From assembly GCF_001984175.1 (NCBI RefSeq), contig NZ_MTQP01000049.1, forward strand, positions 1 through 64,000: a stretch of 64,000 bases of DNA, given 5' to 3'. The notes beneath the pieces were generated by a model. It did not search any database. It was not told where the DNA came from and worked only from the letters and a program-made list of their open reading frames with translations. A program made the translations under genes and the position numbers. Shown one piece after another: positions 17,575 through 26,700 of the stretch (within the stretch, counting starts at the first letter, position 1; each line of letters starts with the position of its first letter). The stretch is from Saccharothrix sp. ALI-22-I (GTDB taxonomy: Bacteria > Actinomycetota > Actinomycetes > Mycobacteriales > Pseudonocardiaceae).

Positions 17575-18627
17575 ATGACCAGCAAGTTCCGGTCGCGCGC
17601 CACACTGGCAGTCGTGGCGGCGTCGTTCACCCTGACGATGTCCGCGTGCAGCATGGAAGACCCCGCACCGGCGGGCACCGCCGGTAGCTCCGGCACCGGC
17701 GGCGTCGGTGTCGACCTGCCCCGTGCCGACTCCGACTTCTGGAACGCCTACGCCGGGTACATGCCCGCCAAGGCGCAGGAGAACGGTGTCGAGCTGACCG
17801 GGACGACGAACTCGCAGAACGACGTCCAGAAGCTCATCTCCAACATCGACAGCCTGGTCACCCAGGGCGCCAAGTCGATCGTGATGGCCCCGCAGGACAC
17901 CGGCGCCATCGGCCCGAAGCTCGACGAACTCGCCGCCAAGAAGATCCCCGTGGTCACCGTCGACACGCGCCCCGACAGCGGCAACGTCTACATGGTGGTG
18001 CGCGCCGACAACCGCGCCTACGGCACCAAGGCGTGCGAGTTCCTCGGCGAGAAGCTGGGTGGCACGGGCAAGGTCATCGAGTTCCAGGGCTCGTTGTCCT
18101 CGATCAACGGCCGCGACCGGTCCGAGGCGTTCAAGGAGTGCATGACCACGAAGTTCCCCAAGATCACGGTGTTCGAGGAGCCCACCGAGTGGGACGGTGG
18201 CAAGGCGCAGGCCGCTTTGGAGACCCGCCTGTCCACCGACCCGGACATCAAGGGCGTCTACATGCAGGCCGGCGGCGTGTTCCTCGACCCGACGCTGCAG
18301 GTGCTCAAGCAGCGTGGCCTGCTGGTCCCGGCGAGCGACCCCAAGCACATCTTCATCGTCTCCAACGACGGCATCCCGCAGGAGCTCGACGCGATCCGCA
18401 AGGGTGAGATCGACGCGACGGTCTCCCAGCCCGCGGACACCTACGCCGGGATCGGCCTCTACTGGGCCAAGCAGGCCATGGCGGGAGTGACGCCGAAGGA
18501 GGGCGCGACCGACCACGGCAGCAACGTCATCAAGCTGCCCAACGGCTACGAGGACCAGCTGCCCGCTCCGCTGGTGACGGCGGCCAACGTGGACGACGCC
18601 GCGCTGTGGGGGAACAACAAGTCGTGA
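17575..18627 (+). CDS. Sugar ABC transporter substrate-binding lipoprotein
   Basis: A 350-residue periplasmic-binding-protein-fold lipoprotein. The signal peptide ends in a lipobox, 'TLTMSAC' with Cys25 as lipidation site. 'VGVDLPRADSDFWNAYAG' begins the mature ribose-type binding domain and 'SIVMAPQDTGAIGP' and 'FIVSNDGIPQELDAIRKG' lie in the two-lobed fold (Peripla_BP_4). It captures a monosaccharide, here inferred to be L-fucose or a fucosyl product, outside the membrane and delivers it to the permease at 20164. The ribosome site GAGGA lies 7 bp before ATG. Confidence 0.9.
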   Translation: MTSKFRSRATLAVVAASFTLTMSACSMEDPAPAGTAGSSGTGGVGVDLPRADSDFWNAYAGYMPAKAQENGVELTGTTNSQNDVQKLISNIDSLVTQGAKSIVMAPQDTGAIGPKLDELAAKKIPVVTVDTRPDSGNVYMVVRADNRAYGTKACEFLGEKLGGTGKVIEFQGSLSSINGRDRSEAFKECMTTKFPKITVFEEPTEWDGGKAQAALETRLSTDPDIKGVYMQAGGVFLDPTLQVLKQRGLLVPASDPKHIFIVSNDGIPQELDAIRKGEIDATVSQPADTYAGIGLYWAKQAMAGVTPKEGATDHGSNVIKLPNGYEDQLPAPLVTAANVDDAALWGNNKS

Positions 18628-20171
18628 CCGGGCACGTGGCAAAGGGGTCCACTGTGGACCAGAAGGGTGGGGTTCCGGCCGTCGAGGCGGCCGGGATCGC
18701 CAAGCGGTTCGGGCCGACCGTCGCGCTGGCCGACGGCAACATCACGGTGCTCGAAGGTGAGACCCACGCACTGGTCGGCCGCAACGGGGCCGGGAAGTCG
18801 ACCCTGGTCGGCGTGCTGACCGGCCTGTTGCGGCCGGAGGCGGGCACCGTGCGGTTCGGCGGCGAGCCCGCACCCCCGCTGGACGACCGGGCCGCGTGGC
18901 GGAGCCGGGTGGCGTGCGTGTACCAGCACCCTTCGGTGGTCAAGGACCTGTCGGTGGCGGAGAACCTCTTCCTGCACCGCCAGCCGCGCGGGCGACTCGG
19001 CCTGATCTCGCCGAGACGCATGCGGGCCCAGGCCGCCGAGCTGCTGGAATCGTGGTCGGTGCCGGTGGACGTGGACCTCCCGGCAGCGGAGCTGACCGTC
19101 GAGCAGCGCCAGTTGGTGGAGATCGCGGGCGCGTTGTCGCTCGGCGCGCGGTTCGTGATCCTGGACGAGCCGACCGCACAGTTGGAGGCACGCGCGATCA
19201 GCCGGTTGTTCGACCGGTTGCGGGCGTTGCAGGCCTCCGGGGTGACGTTCCTGTTCATCTCCCACCACCTGCCCGAGATCTACGAGATCTGCGAGCGGGT
19301 GACCGTGTTCCGCGACGCCCGCCACATCGTCACGGACACCGTCGACAACCTGGACCGGGACAAGCTCGTCGCGGCGATGATCGGCGAGGCCCGCGGCCTG
19401 GTCCAGGTGGGCGCCGATCGGGCCCTGGTCGCCGACGACGCCGAGCCGGTGCTCGAACTGTCCGCCGTCACGGTGCCGGGCAGCGTGCGGGAGGTGGACC
19501 TGACAGTGCGCCGCGGCGAGATCGTCGGCGTGGCCGGGTCCGCCGCCAGCGGCAAGCGCCAGCTCGCCGAAGCCCTCGCCGGGCTTCGCGGACGCACCGG
19601 GACCGTGCGGGTGGCCGGACGGGAGATCAAATCCGGTTCGGTGCGCGCCGCGCTGGACGACGGGATCGGCTACCTCCCGGGCGACCGCAACATCGACGGC
19701 TTCGTCGGCGGACTGTCGGTGGCGGAGAACGCGACGATGTCCATCGCGGGCGAGCTGGGGCCCGCGGGGTTCGTGGTGCCGGGCAAGCGTGACGCGGAGG
19801 CGCGGCGGATGATCGCCGAACTCGACGTGCACACCGCGGGCCCGCACCAACCCGTGGGCGAACTGTCGGGCGGCAACGCCCAGAAGGTCGTGATGGCCCG
19901 TGCGCTGGCCAGCGACCCGGAAGTGCTGGTGCTGGTGCAGCCGACGGCGGGCGTGGACGTGCGGTCCAAGGAGTCCCTGCTCGGCGCGGTGGACGCGCAG
20001 ACCCGCGAGCGGCGCGGCGCTCTGCTGGTCTCGGACGAACTGGAAGATCTCCGGGTCTGCGACCGCGTGGTCGTGATGGTGGCGGGCCGGATCGTGGCCG
20101 AGCACCGTCGTGGCTGGGACGAGGGGCGGCTCGTGGCGGAAATCGAGGGAATCGGTGAGGACAATGTCTAG
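18624..20171 (+). CDS. Sugar ABC transporter ATP-binding protein (RbsA/MglA type, two NBDs)
   Basis: A ~515-residue double ATPase. Domain 1: Walker A 'VGRNGAGKSTLVG', signature-like 'LTVEQRQLVEIAGAL', Walker B 'FVILDEPTAQL'. Domain 2: a degenerate Walker A 'GSAASGKRQLAEAL', signature 'LSGGNAQKV', and a Walker B reading 'VLVLVQPTAGVDV', where the usual Asp-Glu is Val-Gln. A degenerate second site is common in this family, but loss of both acidic residues is notable and implies that site 2 does not hydrolyse ATP. It energises the neighbouring permease. GTG 18624 overlaps the binding-protein stop; GTG 18606 is also possible. Confidence 0.88.
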   Translation: MTGHVAKGSTVDQKGGVPAVEAAGIAKRFGPTVALADGNITVLEGETHALVGRNGAGKSTLVGVLTGLLRPEAGTVRFGGEPAPPLDDRAAWRSRVACVYQHPSVVKDLSVAENLFLHRQPRGRLGLISPRRMRAQAAELLESWSVPVDVDLPAAELTVEQRQLVEIAGALSLGARFVILDEPTAQLEARAISRLFDRLRALQASGVTFLFISHHLPEIYEICERVTVFRDARHIVTDTVDNLDRDKLVAAMIGEARGLVQVGADRALVADDAEPVLELSAVTVPGSVREVDLTVRRGEIVGVAGSAASGKRQLAEALAGLRGRTGTVRVAGREIKSGSVRAALDDGIGYLPGDRNIDGFVGGLSVAENATMSIAGELGPAGFVVPGKRDAEARRMIAELDVHTAGPHQPVGELSGGNAQKVVMARALASDPEVLVLVQPTAGVDVRSKESLLGAVDAQTRERRGALLVSDELEDLRVCDRVVVMVAGRIVAEHRRGWDEGRLVAEIEGIGEDNV

Positions 20172-21213
20172 TTCCACTGTCGAGCGTCCCACGGCCCAGG
20201 GGCCGGACCGGACGCCCGGCGGGCCGACGCGGCGCACCCGGTTGCGCCTGGCCCGACTGCGAGACCTGGCGCTGATCCCCCCGATCATCGCGCTGCTGGT
20301 CTACGGCTACACCCTCAAGCCGGACCTGTTCCTGACCAAGGCGTACCTGGTCGACACCGTGCTGAAGTACCAGGCCGAACTGGCGTTGGTGGTACTGGCC
20401 GAGGCCCTGGTGCTGATCGTCGGCAAGTTCGACCTGTCGCTGGAGTCGATCGTCGGCATCGCACCGGCCATCGCCGTGTTCATGGCCGTGGGCAACACCG
20501 ACGCGTTCGGCGCGCCGTGGCCCACGTGGACCGTGCTACCCGTGGCGCTCGTCTTCGGCGGCCTGGTTGGGGCGTTCAACGGTCTGCTGATCGTGAAGTT
20601 CAAGCTCTCGGCGTTCATCGTGACGCTGGCGATGCTGATCGCCCTGAGGGGGCTGCAACTCGCGCTCGTCGGCGGCGCCACCATCTCCAACCTCGCCAAC
20701 CGGATTCCGGTCGTCGACTACCTGGGCAGCCTGCGCGTGGCGACCCTGCCCCTGTCGATCTGGATCGTGGTGCTGTGCTTCGCCGTCGGCATCGTCGTGC
20801 TCGGCTACACACGCGTCGGCCGCTCGCTGTACGCGGTCGGCGGCAACCCCGCCGCGGCACGCGCCGCCGGCATCCGGGTGGAGCGGGTCGTCTGGGTGAC
20901 GCTGATCGTGGCAGGTGTCCTCGCCTCGTTCGCCGGCCTCATGCTGTCGGCCCGGCTCGGGTCGGTGGCGGCCAACCAGGGCAGCGGCATGATCTTCACC
21001 GTCTTCGCGGCGGCCGTCATCGGCGGCATCAGCCTCGACGGCGGCAAGGGCTCGCTGTTCGGTGCACTGACCGGTGTTGCGCTGCTCGGCCTGATCCAGA
21101 ACGTGCTCACCCTCGCCCAGGTCAAGGCCGACCAGATCCAGGCGGTCAACGGCCTGGTCATCCTCGTCGCGCTCGTCCTGGCCCGCCTGACCAGCGGAAA
21201 GGCACAGGATTAG
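20164..21213 (+). CDS. Sugar ABC transporter permease (RbsC type)
   Basis: A ~349-residue membrane protein with about nine to ten hydrophobic segments, for example 'LIPPIIALLVYGYTL', 'LALVVLAEALVLIVGKFDLS' and 'AAVIGGISLDGGKGSLFGAL'. The last is the conserved cytoplasmic coupling region of the BPD_transp_2 family. An Arg/Thr-rich cytoplasmic tail precedes helix 1. It forms the channel of the importer with the ATPase, whose last codons it overlaps by 8 bp. ATG 20164 is chosen for its GAGGA site. Confidence 0.9.
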   Translation: MSSSTVERPTAQGPDRTPGGPTRRTRLRLARLRDLALIPPIIALLVYGYTLKPDLFLTKAYLVDTVLKYQAELALVVLAEALVLIVGKFDLSLESIVGIAPAIAVFMAVGNTDAFGAPWPTWTVLPVALVFGGLVGAFNGLLIVKFKLSAFIVTLAMLIALRGLQLALVGGATISNLANRIPVVDYLGSLRVATLPLSIWIVVLCFAVGIVVLGYTRVGRSLYAVGGNPAAARAAGIRVERVVWVTLIVAGVLASFAGLMLSARLGSVAANQGSGMIFTVFAAAVIGGISLDGGKGSLFGALTGVALLGLIQNVLTLAQVKADQIQAVNGLVILVALVLARLTSGKAQD

Positions 21214-21217
21214 CGCC

Positions 21218-21529
21218 ATGGAGCGGATCGCGCTGCACACCCGGCTCAAGCCGGGCCGGGAACAGGACTACGAGCGCGCACACGCGGTGATCCCGGTGGA
21301 ACTCGACGCCGCGCTGCGGGAGGCGGGCGTGCGGTCTTGGCGGATCTGGCGGGACGGCCTCGACCTGTTCCACGTGGTGGAGGTGGACGACTACCGCCGG
21401 ATGCGGCGGATGCTGGCCGACCACCCGGCCAACGTGCCGTGGCAGGCCCGGATGGCCGAGCTGCTGGACGTGCCGGACGACTACTCGGGTGACGACAGCG
21501 GCCTGCACAAGGTGTGGGAGCTGCCGTGA
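21218..21529 (+). CDS. L-rhamnose/L-fucose mutarotase family protein
   Basis: A 103-residue protein of the RhaM fold (dimeric ferredoxin-like barrel). 'MERIALHTRLKPGREQDYER' and '...AHAVIPVEL', 'WRIWRDGLDLFHVVEVDDY' and 'LHKVWEL' are typical. Such enzymes speed interconversion of sugar anomers, supplying the beta form to the next dehydrogenase. It starts 4 bp after the permease stop and its own stop overlaps the AKR start. Confidence 0.9.
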   Translation: MERIALHTRLKPGREQDYERAHAVIPVELDAALREAGVRSWRIWRDGLDLFHVVEVDDYRRMRRMLADHPANVPWQARMAELLDVPDDYSGDDSGLHKVWELP

Positions 21530-22494
21530 GGACCGCGCGCCTCGGGTCGTCGGGCGTGCCGGTGACCGCGCTGGGCTTCGGCGGGGCCGGCATCGGCAAC
21601 CTGTACCGGGCGGTCGACGACGTGACCGCCGCAGCCGCCGTGGACGCCGCGTGGGAGGCCGGTGTCCGCTACTTCGACACCGCGCCGCACTACGGACTGG
21701 GGCTGTCCGAACGACGGCTGGGCCGTGCGCTCGCCGAACGGCCCCGCGGCGACTACGTGGTGTCGACCAAGGTGGGCAGAGCGCTGGTGCCCAACCCCGG
21801 CGGGGCGGCGCACACCGACGACCAGGGTTTCGACGTGCCCGCGGACTCGTTGCGGCGCTGGGACTTCAGCGCGGACGGCGTCCTGCGGTCGTTGGAGTCG
21901 AGCCTGGACCGCCTGGGCGTCGACCGGGTCGACATCGTGTTGCTGCACGACCCGGACGACCACTGGGAGCAGGCGGTCGGCTCGGCCTACCCGGCGCTGC
22001 ACGACCTGCGGGACCAGGGGGTCGTCGGCGCCATCGGCGTGGGGATGAACCAGTGCCGGATGCCCGCGCGGTTCGTCGCCGAGACCGACATCGACGTGGT
22101 CATGCTCGCCGGGCGGTACACGCTGCTCGACTCCTCCGCTGACGCGGAACTGCTGCCGCGGTGCCTGGCCAGGGGAGTGGCGGTCGTGGCGGCGGGGGTG
22201 TTCAACTCCGGCGTGCTGGCCACCGACGCACCCGGCACGACTTACGACTACGCGCCGATCGCCCCGGAGCTGCACGCCAGGGCGGTGCGGATCGCCGAGG
22301 TCTGCGCCGCGCACGACGTGCTCCTACCGCAAGCGGCGATGGCGTACGTCGCGCGGCACCCCGCGGTGACGAGCGTCGTGGTCGGCGCACACGACGCCGG
22401 GCAGATCCGGCGCAACGCCGCGCTGTTCGACACCCCGGTGCCGGACGAGCTGTGGGTGGCGCTGCACGCGGAAGGGCTGATCGACCTGCCGTGA
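21526..22494 (+). CDS. Aldo/keto reductase (probable L-fucose dehydrogenase)
   Basis: A 322-residue AKR with the complete tetrad Asp51, Tyr56 ('RYFDTAPHYGLGLSER'), Lys82 ('VVSTKVG') and His141 ('IVLLHDPDD'). The subfamily with 'FDTAPHYG' and 'NPGGAAHTDDQGF' includes L-fucose and D-threo-aldose 1-dehydrogenases and pyridoxal dehydrogenase. It would oxidise L-fucose to the fuconolactone. No lactonase is in the operon, so lactone opening must be spontaneous or encoded elsewhere. GTG start overlaps the mutarotase stop. Confidence 0.87.
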   Translation: MRTARLGSSGVPVTALGFGGAGIGNLYRAVDDVTAAAAVDAAWEAGVRYFDTAPHYGLGLSERRLGRALAERPRGDYVVSTKVGRALVPNPGGAAHTDDQGFDVPADSLRRWDFSADGVLRSLESSLDRLGVDRVDIVLLHDPDDHWEQAVGSAYPALHDLRDQGVVGAIGVGMNQCRMPARFVAETDIDVVMLAGRYTLLDSSADAELLPRCLARGVAVVAAGVFNSGVLATDAPGTTYDYAPIAPELHARAVRIAEVCAAHDVLLPQAAMAYVARHPAVTSVVVGAHDAGQIRRNAALFDTPVPDELWVALHAEGLIDLP

Positions 22495-22600
22495 AGGCGT
22501 GTCCGCGGCAACGCCAGGGCGCATCTTCGGCTCCGCGACGCACACCACGGCCGAGCGTTATCGCCGGGATTGCTACGAGTGGGTTCGTCCAGGGGTAAGT

Positions 22601-22612
22601 CGTCCGATCTAT
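22601..22612. promoter_or_regulatory. Fourth copy of the fucose-regulon motif (one mismatch)
   Basis: CGTCCGATCTAT, complement ATAGATCGGACG, 107 bp after the AKR stop. It now precedes only transposase debris, so the gene it controlled may have been destroyed; it could instead be an auxiliary site. Confidence 0.4.
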
Positions 22613-22639
22613 CGCCAGGGAGCGATATGAGGAGGCTCA

Positions 22640-22800
22640 GGTCCCACCGCCCCGCCGAGGCATCGCCAACGCCGACCACTCCACACGCCGCCACAACCGG
22701 CCATCGGTCAAGCAGGGGTCATCCGGCTCGACATTCACCGACGACAGCGGTTGGGCAGCCTCCTCAACGAGTACCACCACACCGCCTGGCCTGGCTGGAT
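22640..22800 (+). pseudogene. Transposase C-terminal relic (rve-type IS)
   Basis: The frame reads 'IRLDIHRRQRLGSLLNEYHH'. The ending closely matches the C-termini of the transposases elsewhere in this window ('[14 protein letters not shown]', '[14 protein letters not shown]'). Upstream 'HRP' and Pro/Arg-rich codons resemble the region before it but are out of frame. Only about 50 codons remain. Confidence 0.5.
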
Positions 22801-22935
22801 GACGTTATCGGCAGCACGACGACATCGCGGGTGTCCGGCGGGTCCAGTTTCAGAAACCGCTGGACGAGGTGGCTCGTGAGGTTCACCGGCGGTGCTCCAT
22901 CGTCTTGCGTCCCGGGACGACGACATGCGGAACGG

Positions 22936-23348
22936 CTAGCTCTGGTCGGTGGGGTGGTGTGCGCGTAGCGAGCCGGCGTGGGCTTTCGCCGACGGGTCGT
23001 GCTTGGTCTTGATCAGGCTGGCGACGGTCACGATCACCAGCACGACGAGGATCACGCCCAGGCTGACCGGGGTGGGGATCTCCGGCACGCTCTGGTCGAT
23101 GTCCACGTGCGCCCAGTGCAGGATCAGCTTGACGCCGAGAACGCGCCGAACACGAGTGCGCCCGCCACCACTGTGCCCGCCGCGTCCGCTGTCGTCCGCA
23201 CCAGACCGAACAGCACACCGGTCAGCCGTCCCGGATCGCTGTCGCCCAGCGCGGTGTGCACGTCACCGGCCCAGAGCACGACAACCACCGCGCACAGCAC
23301 CGCGGTTCCCAGCGCGATCACGGCGGCCTTGCCAACTCTCGCGTGCAC
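22936..23348 (-). pseudogene. Fused relics of a CtaG/CopD-like and a TerC-like membrane protein
   Basis: The 5' part (23348 down to about 23127) reads 'VIALGTAVLCAVVVVLWAG' and 'LVRTTADAAGTVVAGALVFG', like the start of copper-resistance/CtaG membrane proteins. After a frame change the sequence is 'LGVKLILHWAHVDIDQSVPE' and 'PTPVSLGVILVVLVIVTV', the C-terminal end of TerC-family proteins, closing with 'HHPTDQS' and a stop at 22936. Two unrelated genes were joined by a deletion. Neither half is functional. Confidence 0.6.
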
Positions 23349-23787
23349 CTGTCGGACGACGGCCCGCGCCTGTTCCCGTGAAGGGAAGTCTTACCCGTCG
23401 GTGTGGTGATCCAGGAGCATTCAGGCTCGGCGGTGCCGATGCCAAAGTTGACTCTGAGTAGCGGATCGGTTGTCTTGCTCCCGACGATTCCAGGGTTGGG
23501 TGTTCGATCGAAATATTAGCGCAAACATCGGATGAACCGGGTCGTGGTCGCTGTTGCGTGCGGGTAGCGGTCGGCTCTTCCAGGGCTTTCCTGTCGCGTG
23601 ATCGAACCAGGGGGCAAAGTCAGCCGATGAATGAGTTGCGCAGAGCGGCGCGATGCTCTCTAATGTGAACGATCTCACATGGGGGCTTCCACTTCGACCA
23701 CTGCCCGATATGACTCCCTGTAGTCGAACTATTCCCTGCCGTGTCGTGCGCGCGTACCGGCGCACGCCTTCGCTTTGAGGAGCACTG
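23349..23787. other. Regulatory interval upstream of the beta-helix enzyme
   Basis: No gene was recognised. It contains a partial fucose motif (ACATCGGATG at 23525) and a perfect CRP-like inverted repeat at 23664. The GAGGAG ribosome site lies at the right edge. Confidence 0.5.
23664..23679. promoter_or_regulatory. CRP-type operator TGTGA-N6-TCACA
   Basis: TGTGAACGATCTCACA fits the CRP/FNR-superfamily consensus perfectly. It lies 108 bp before the start of the GH141-like gene. Catabolite control of this secreted enzyme is inferred. Confidence 0.55.
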
Positions 23788-26700
23788 ATGCGCACGCGTT
23801 CAAGGCCGAACGTAAGGCGGGGGATGGTGGCCGCCGTGGGGCTTGCCGTGGGGCTTGCCGTGCCCTTGCCGGCGGCCGCAGCTCCGGCGACGGAGCTGTA
23901 CGCCGCCCCGGCCGGGTCCGGAAAGGCATGTGCGCAGGCGGCTCCGTGCAGTCTGGCCGGCGTCCGCGACAAGGTGCGCGGCCTGGTCGGCTCGATGACC
24001 ACCGACATCAACGTGCGCCTGCGCGGCGGCACCTACCGGCTGGCGGAGCCGTTCACCCTCGGCCCGGCGGACTCGGGTGCCAACGGCCACCAGGTCGTGT
24101 ACTCGGCCTACGGGACCGAACGGCCCGTGTTCAGCGGCGCACGCCAGGTGAGCGGTTTCAGCCTTTACGACGGCTCTCGCAACATCTACCGGGCCGCCGT
24201 ACCGCCCGGCACGACCAGCCGCCAGCTGTTCGTCAACGGACAGCGGGCCCAGCGCGCCCGTGGGCCGCTCAACCCGGGCGGGTTCACCCTCAAGGACTCC
24301 AGTTTCCTCACCGGGGAAACGTCGTACCGATCCTTCACCAACGCCTCCGCGGTCGAGGTGGTCTACAACCGCGACTGGAAGCACATGCGGTGCCCGCTGG
24401 CGGGCATCACCGAAGCCGCCGGCGGTGGTTCCAGCCTCGACGTGGCACCGGGCTGTTTCGCCAACAACAACACCTCGGTGCCGAACCTGGGCTTTCCGTT
24501 CAACGGCGCCGGGCTTCCGAAGTTCGAGGGCGTCAGCTGGGTGGAGAACGCCTACCAGCTGCTCACCGAGCCCGGTGAGTTCTACCTCGACACCACCACG
24601 AACCACCTGTACTACATGCCGCGACCCGGCGAGGACCTCGCCACCGCTCAGGTGGACCTGCCGGTCCTGGACAAGGTCGTCGACCTCAGTGGAACGCCGG
24701 GGCACCTGGCGCCCGTCAACGACACGGACCCGCGCGCGACGTACTCGCCATCGTGGCGAACCTCCGGCGGGCGTCCACACGGCGACTTCGACAACGACGT
24801 GCACTACACCATGGTCAACGGTGACTCGATGACGTTCACCTTCACCGGCACGGGCCTGGACGTGCTCACCGAGGTCAACACCGATGCCGGCGCCATCGAC
24901 GTGTACGTCGACGGCACCAAGATCAAAACCGTGTCGGCGAACGGACCGGTCCGGCTGGCGCAGCAGCCTGTGGTGTCGGTGACCGATCTGTCTCCTGGCC
25001 GGCACACCGTCAAGCTGGTCAAGGCCGGCGGCGACTACCTGGTGGTGGACGGGTTCGTGGTGATCCCCGACCGGATCGCCCCGGTGCACGACATCACCTT
25101 CCGCGGGGTCACTTTCGCGCACACCACCTGGAACCTGCCCTCCACCGTCGGCTACCTCGACAACCAGGCCGGCGTGCTGTGGGACGCCGCCACGCGCCGC
25201 CCGATCCGCATCCCGGCGGCGGTGCAGGTGCATCGTGGGCGCGGCATCGTCTTCACCGACGTCGAGATCGCCCACACCGGAGGCACGGGCATCGACCTGG
25301 CCGACGGCACCCGTGAGTCGACGATCACCAGGAGCTGGATTCACGACACGTCCGGTGGCGGTGTGTCCCTCGGTGAGGTCGACGACTACTACGTCACCGA
25401 CCCGGCCCGCATGACCAGCGGCGACACCATCTCGCAGAACGTCATCGAGTACGTCGGTCAGGACTACCAGGACGCGGTGGGCATCTGGACCGGCTACACG
25501 CGGGGCGCCACGCTCGCGAACAACGAGATCGCGCACACCCCGTACTCCGGTATCTCGATGGGCTGGGGCTGGGGCTGGGCCGCGAGCTGCGAGCTGCAGG
25601 CGAAGCAGAGCAACTTCCCGGTCGGCTCCTGCCGGCGGGGTACCAACTACGCCGGTGACAACAAGATCGCGGAGAACTACGTCTACGACGTCATGGGCGT
25701 GCTGCACGACGGCGGGCACATCTACACCAACGGCGGTCAGGGTGGTCACGACGACACACTGACCTCGGAGTTCCGGGGCAACGTGCTGAGCGGCGGCACC
25801 CGCACCAACAACATGATCTACCAGGACGAGGGCAGTTCGAAGTGGAACACCCACCGCAACGTCATCCACTTCGCCAACGGCTCGTGGACCGGCATGTGGA
25901 CGCCCACCATCCACGACATCAGCATGCACGACAACTTCCACGCACCGGCGGGTAGCTACAACAGGGGCACCAACGTCGTCCTGACCAACAACACGGAGGT
26001 CAGGAACGGCGACTGGCCGCCGGTGGCCCGGGAGATCATCAAGGCCGCCGGTCTGCCCAGCGAACTGCGCGCGAACCGGAGCCGCCTCGACGACTTCGAC
26101 CTGTCCATCGAGTACCGCGGGTCGTGGATCGCCCCGGGGTTCCGAGGCCTCGGCGACTTCCACGAGACCGTGCACGCCGCGCACAACAACGGCGACTCGG
26201 CCACCATGACGTTCACGGGCGCCAGCGTCCGCGTGATCGGGGAGAAGAACTCCGACCAGGGCGACATCGAGGTGTTCGTCGACGACGTGTCCAAGGGTGT
26301 GATCAGCACGTCGGCGCCCAGCAGGCAGGTCCAGCAGACGCTGTACACCGCCGACGACCTCGACCCCGCCACCCCGCACACCGTCCGGGTGGTCAAGCGC
26401 AGCGGCCAGTACGCCACCCTCGACGGGTTCCTCGTCTGCGCCACGCTCTGCGAGGACGAGAAGTTCACCGCGACCGCGGTCACCCCGGCCACGGTGGCCG
26501 GCGGTGGCACTCAGGTGATCACCCTGTCCGGCACCTCGCTCTACCGGAGCGACACCGTCCGGGTCACCCCGCGCGGCGGCGCACCGATCTCCGCGACGGT
26601 CAAGAGCGTCTCGGCCGACCGCACGGTCCTGACGGCCGAGGTGAACCTCGCCTCCGCCCGGCCCGGCCCGGCGACCGTCGAGGTCAGGTCCCACTTCGCG

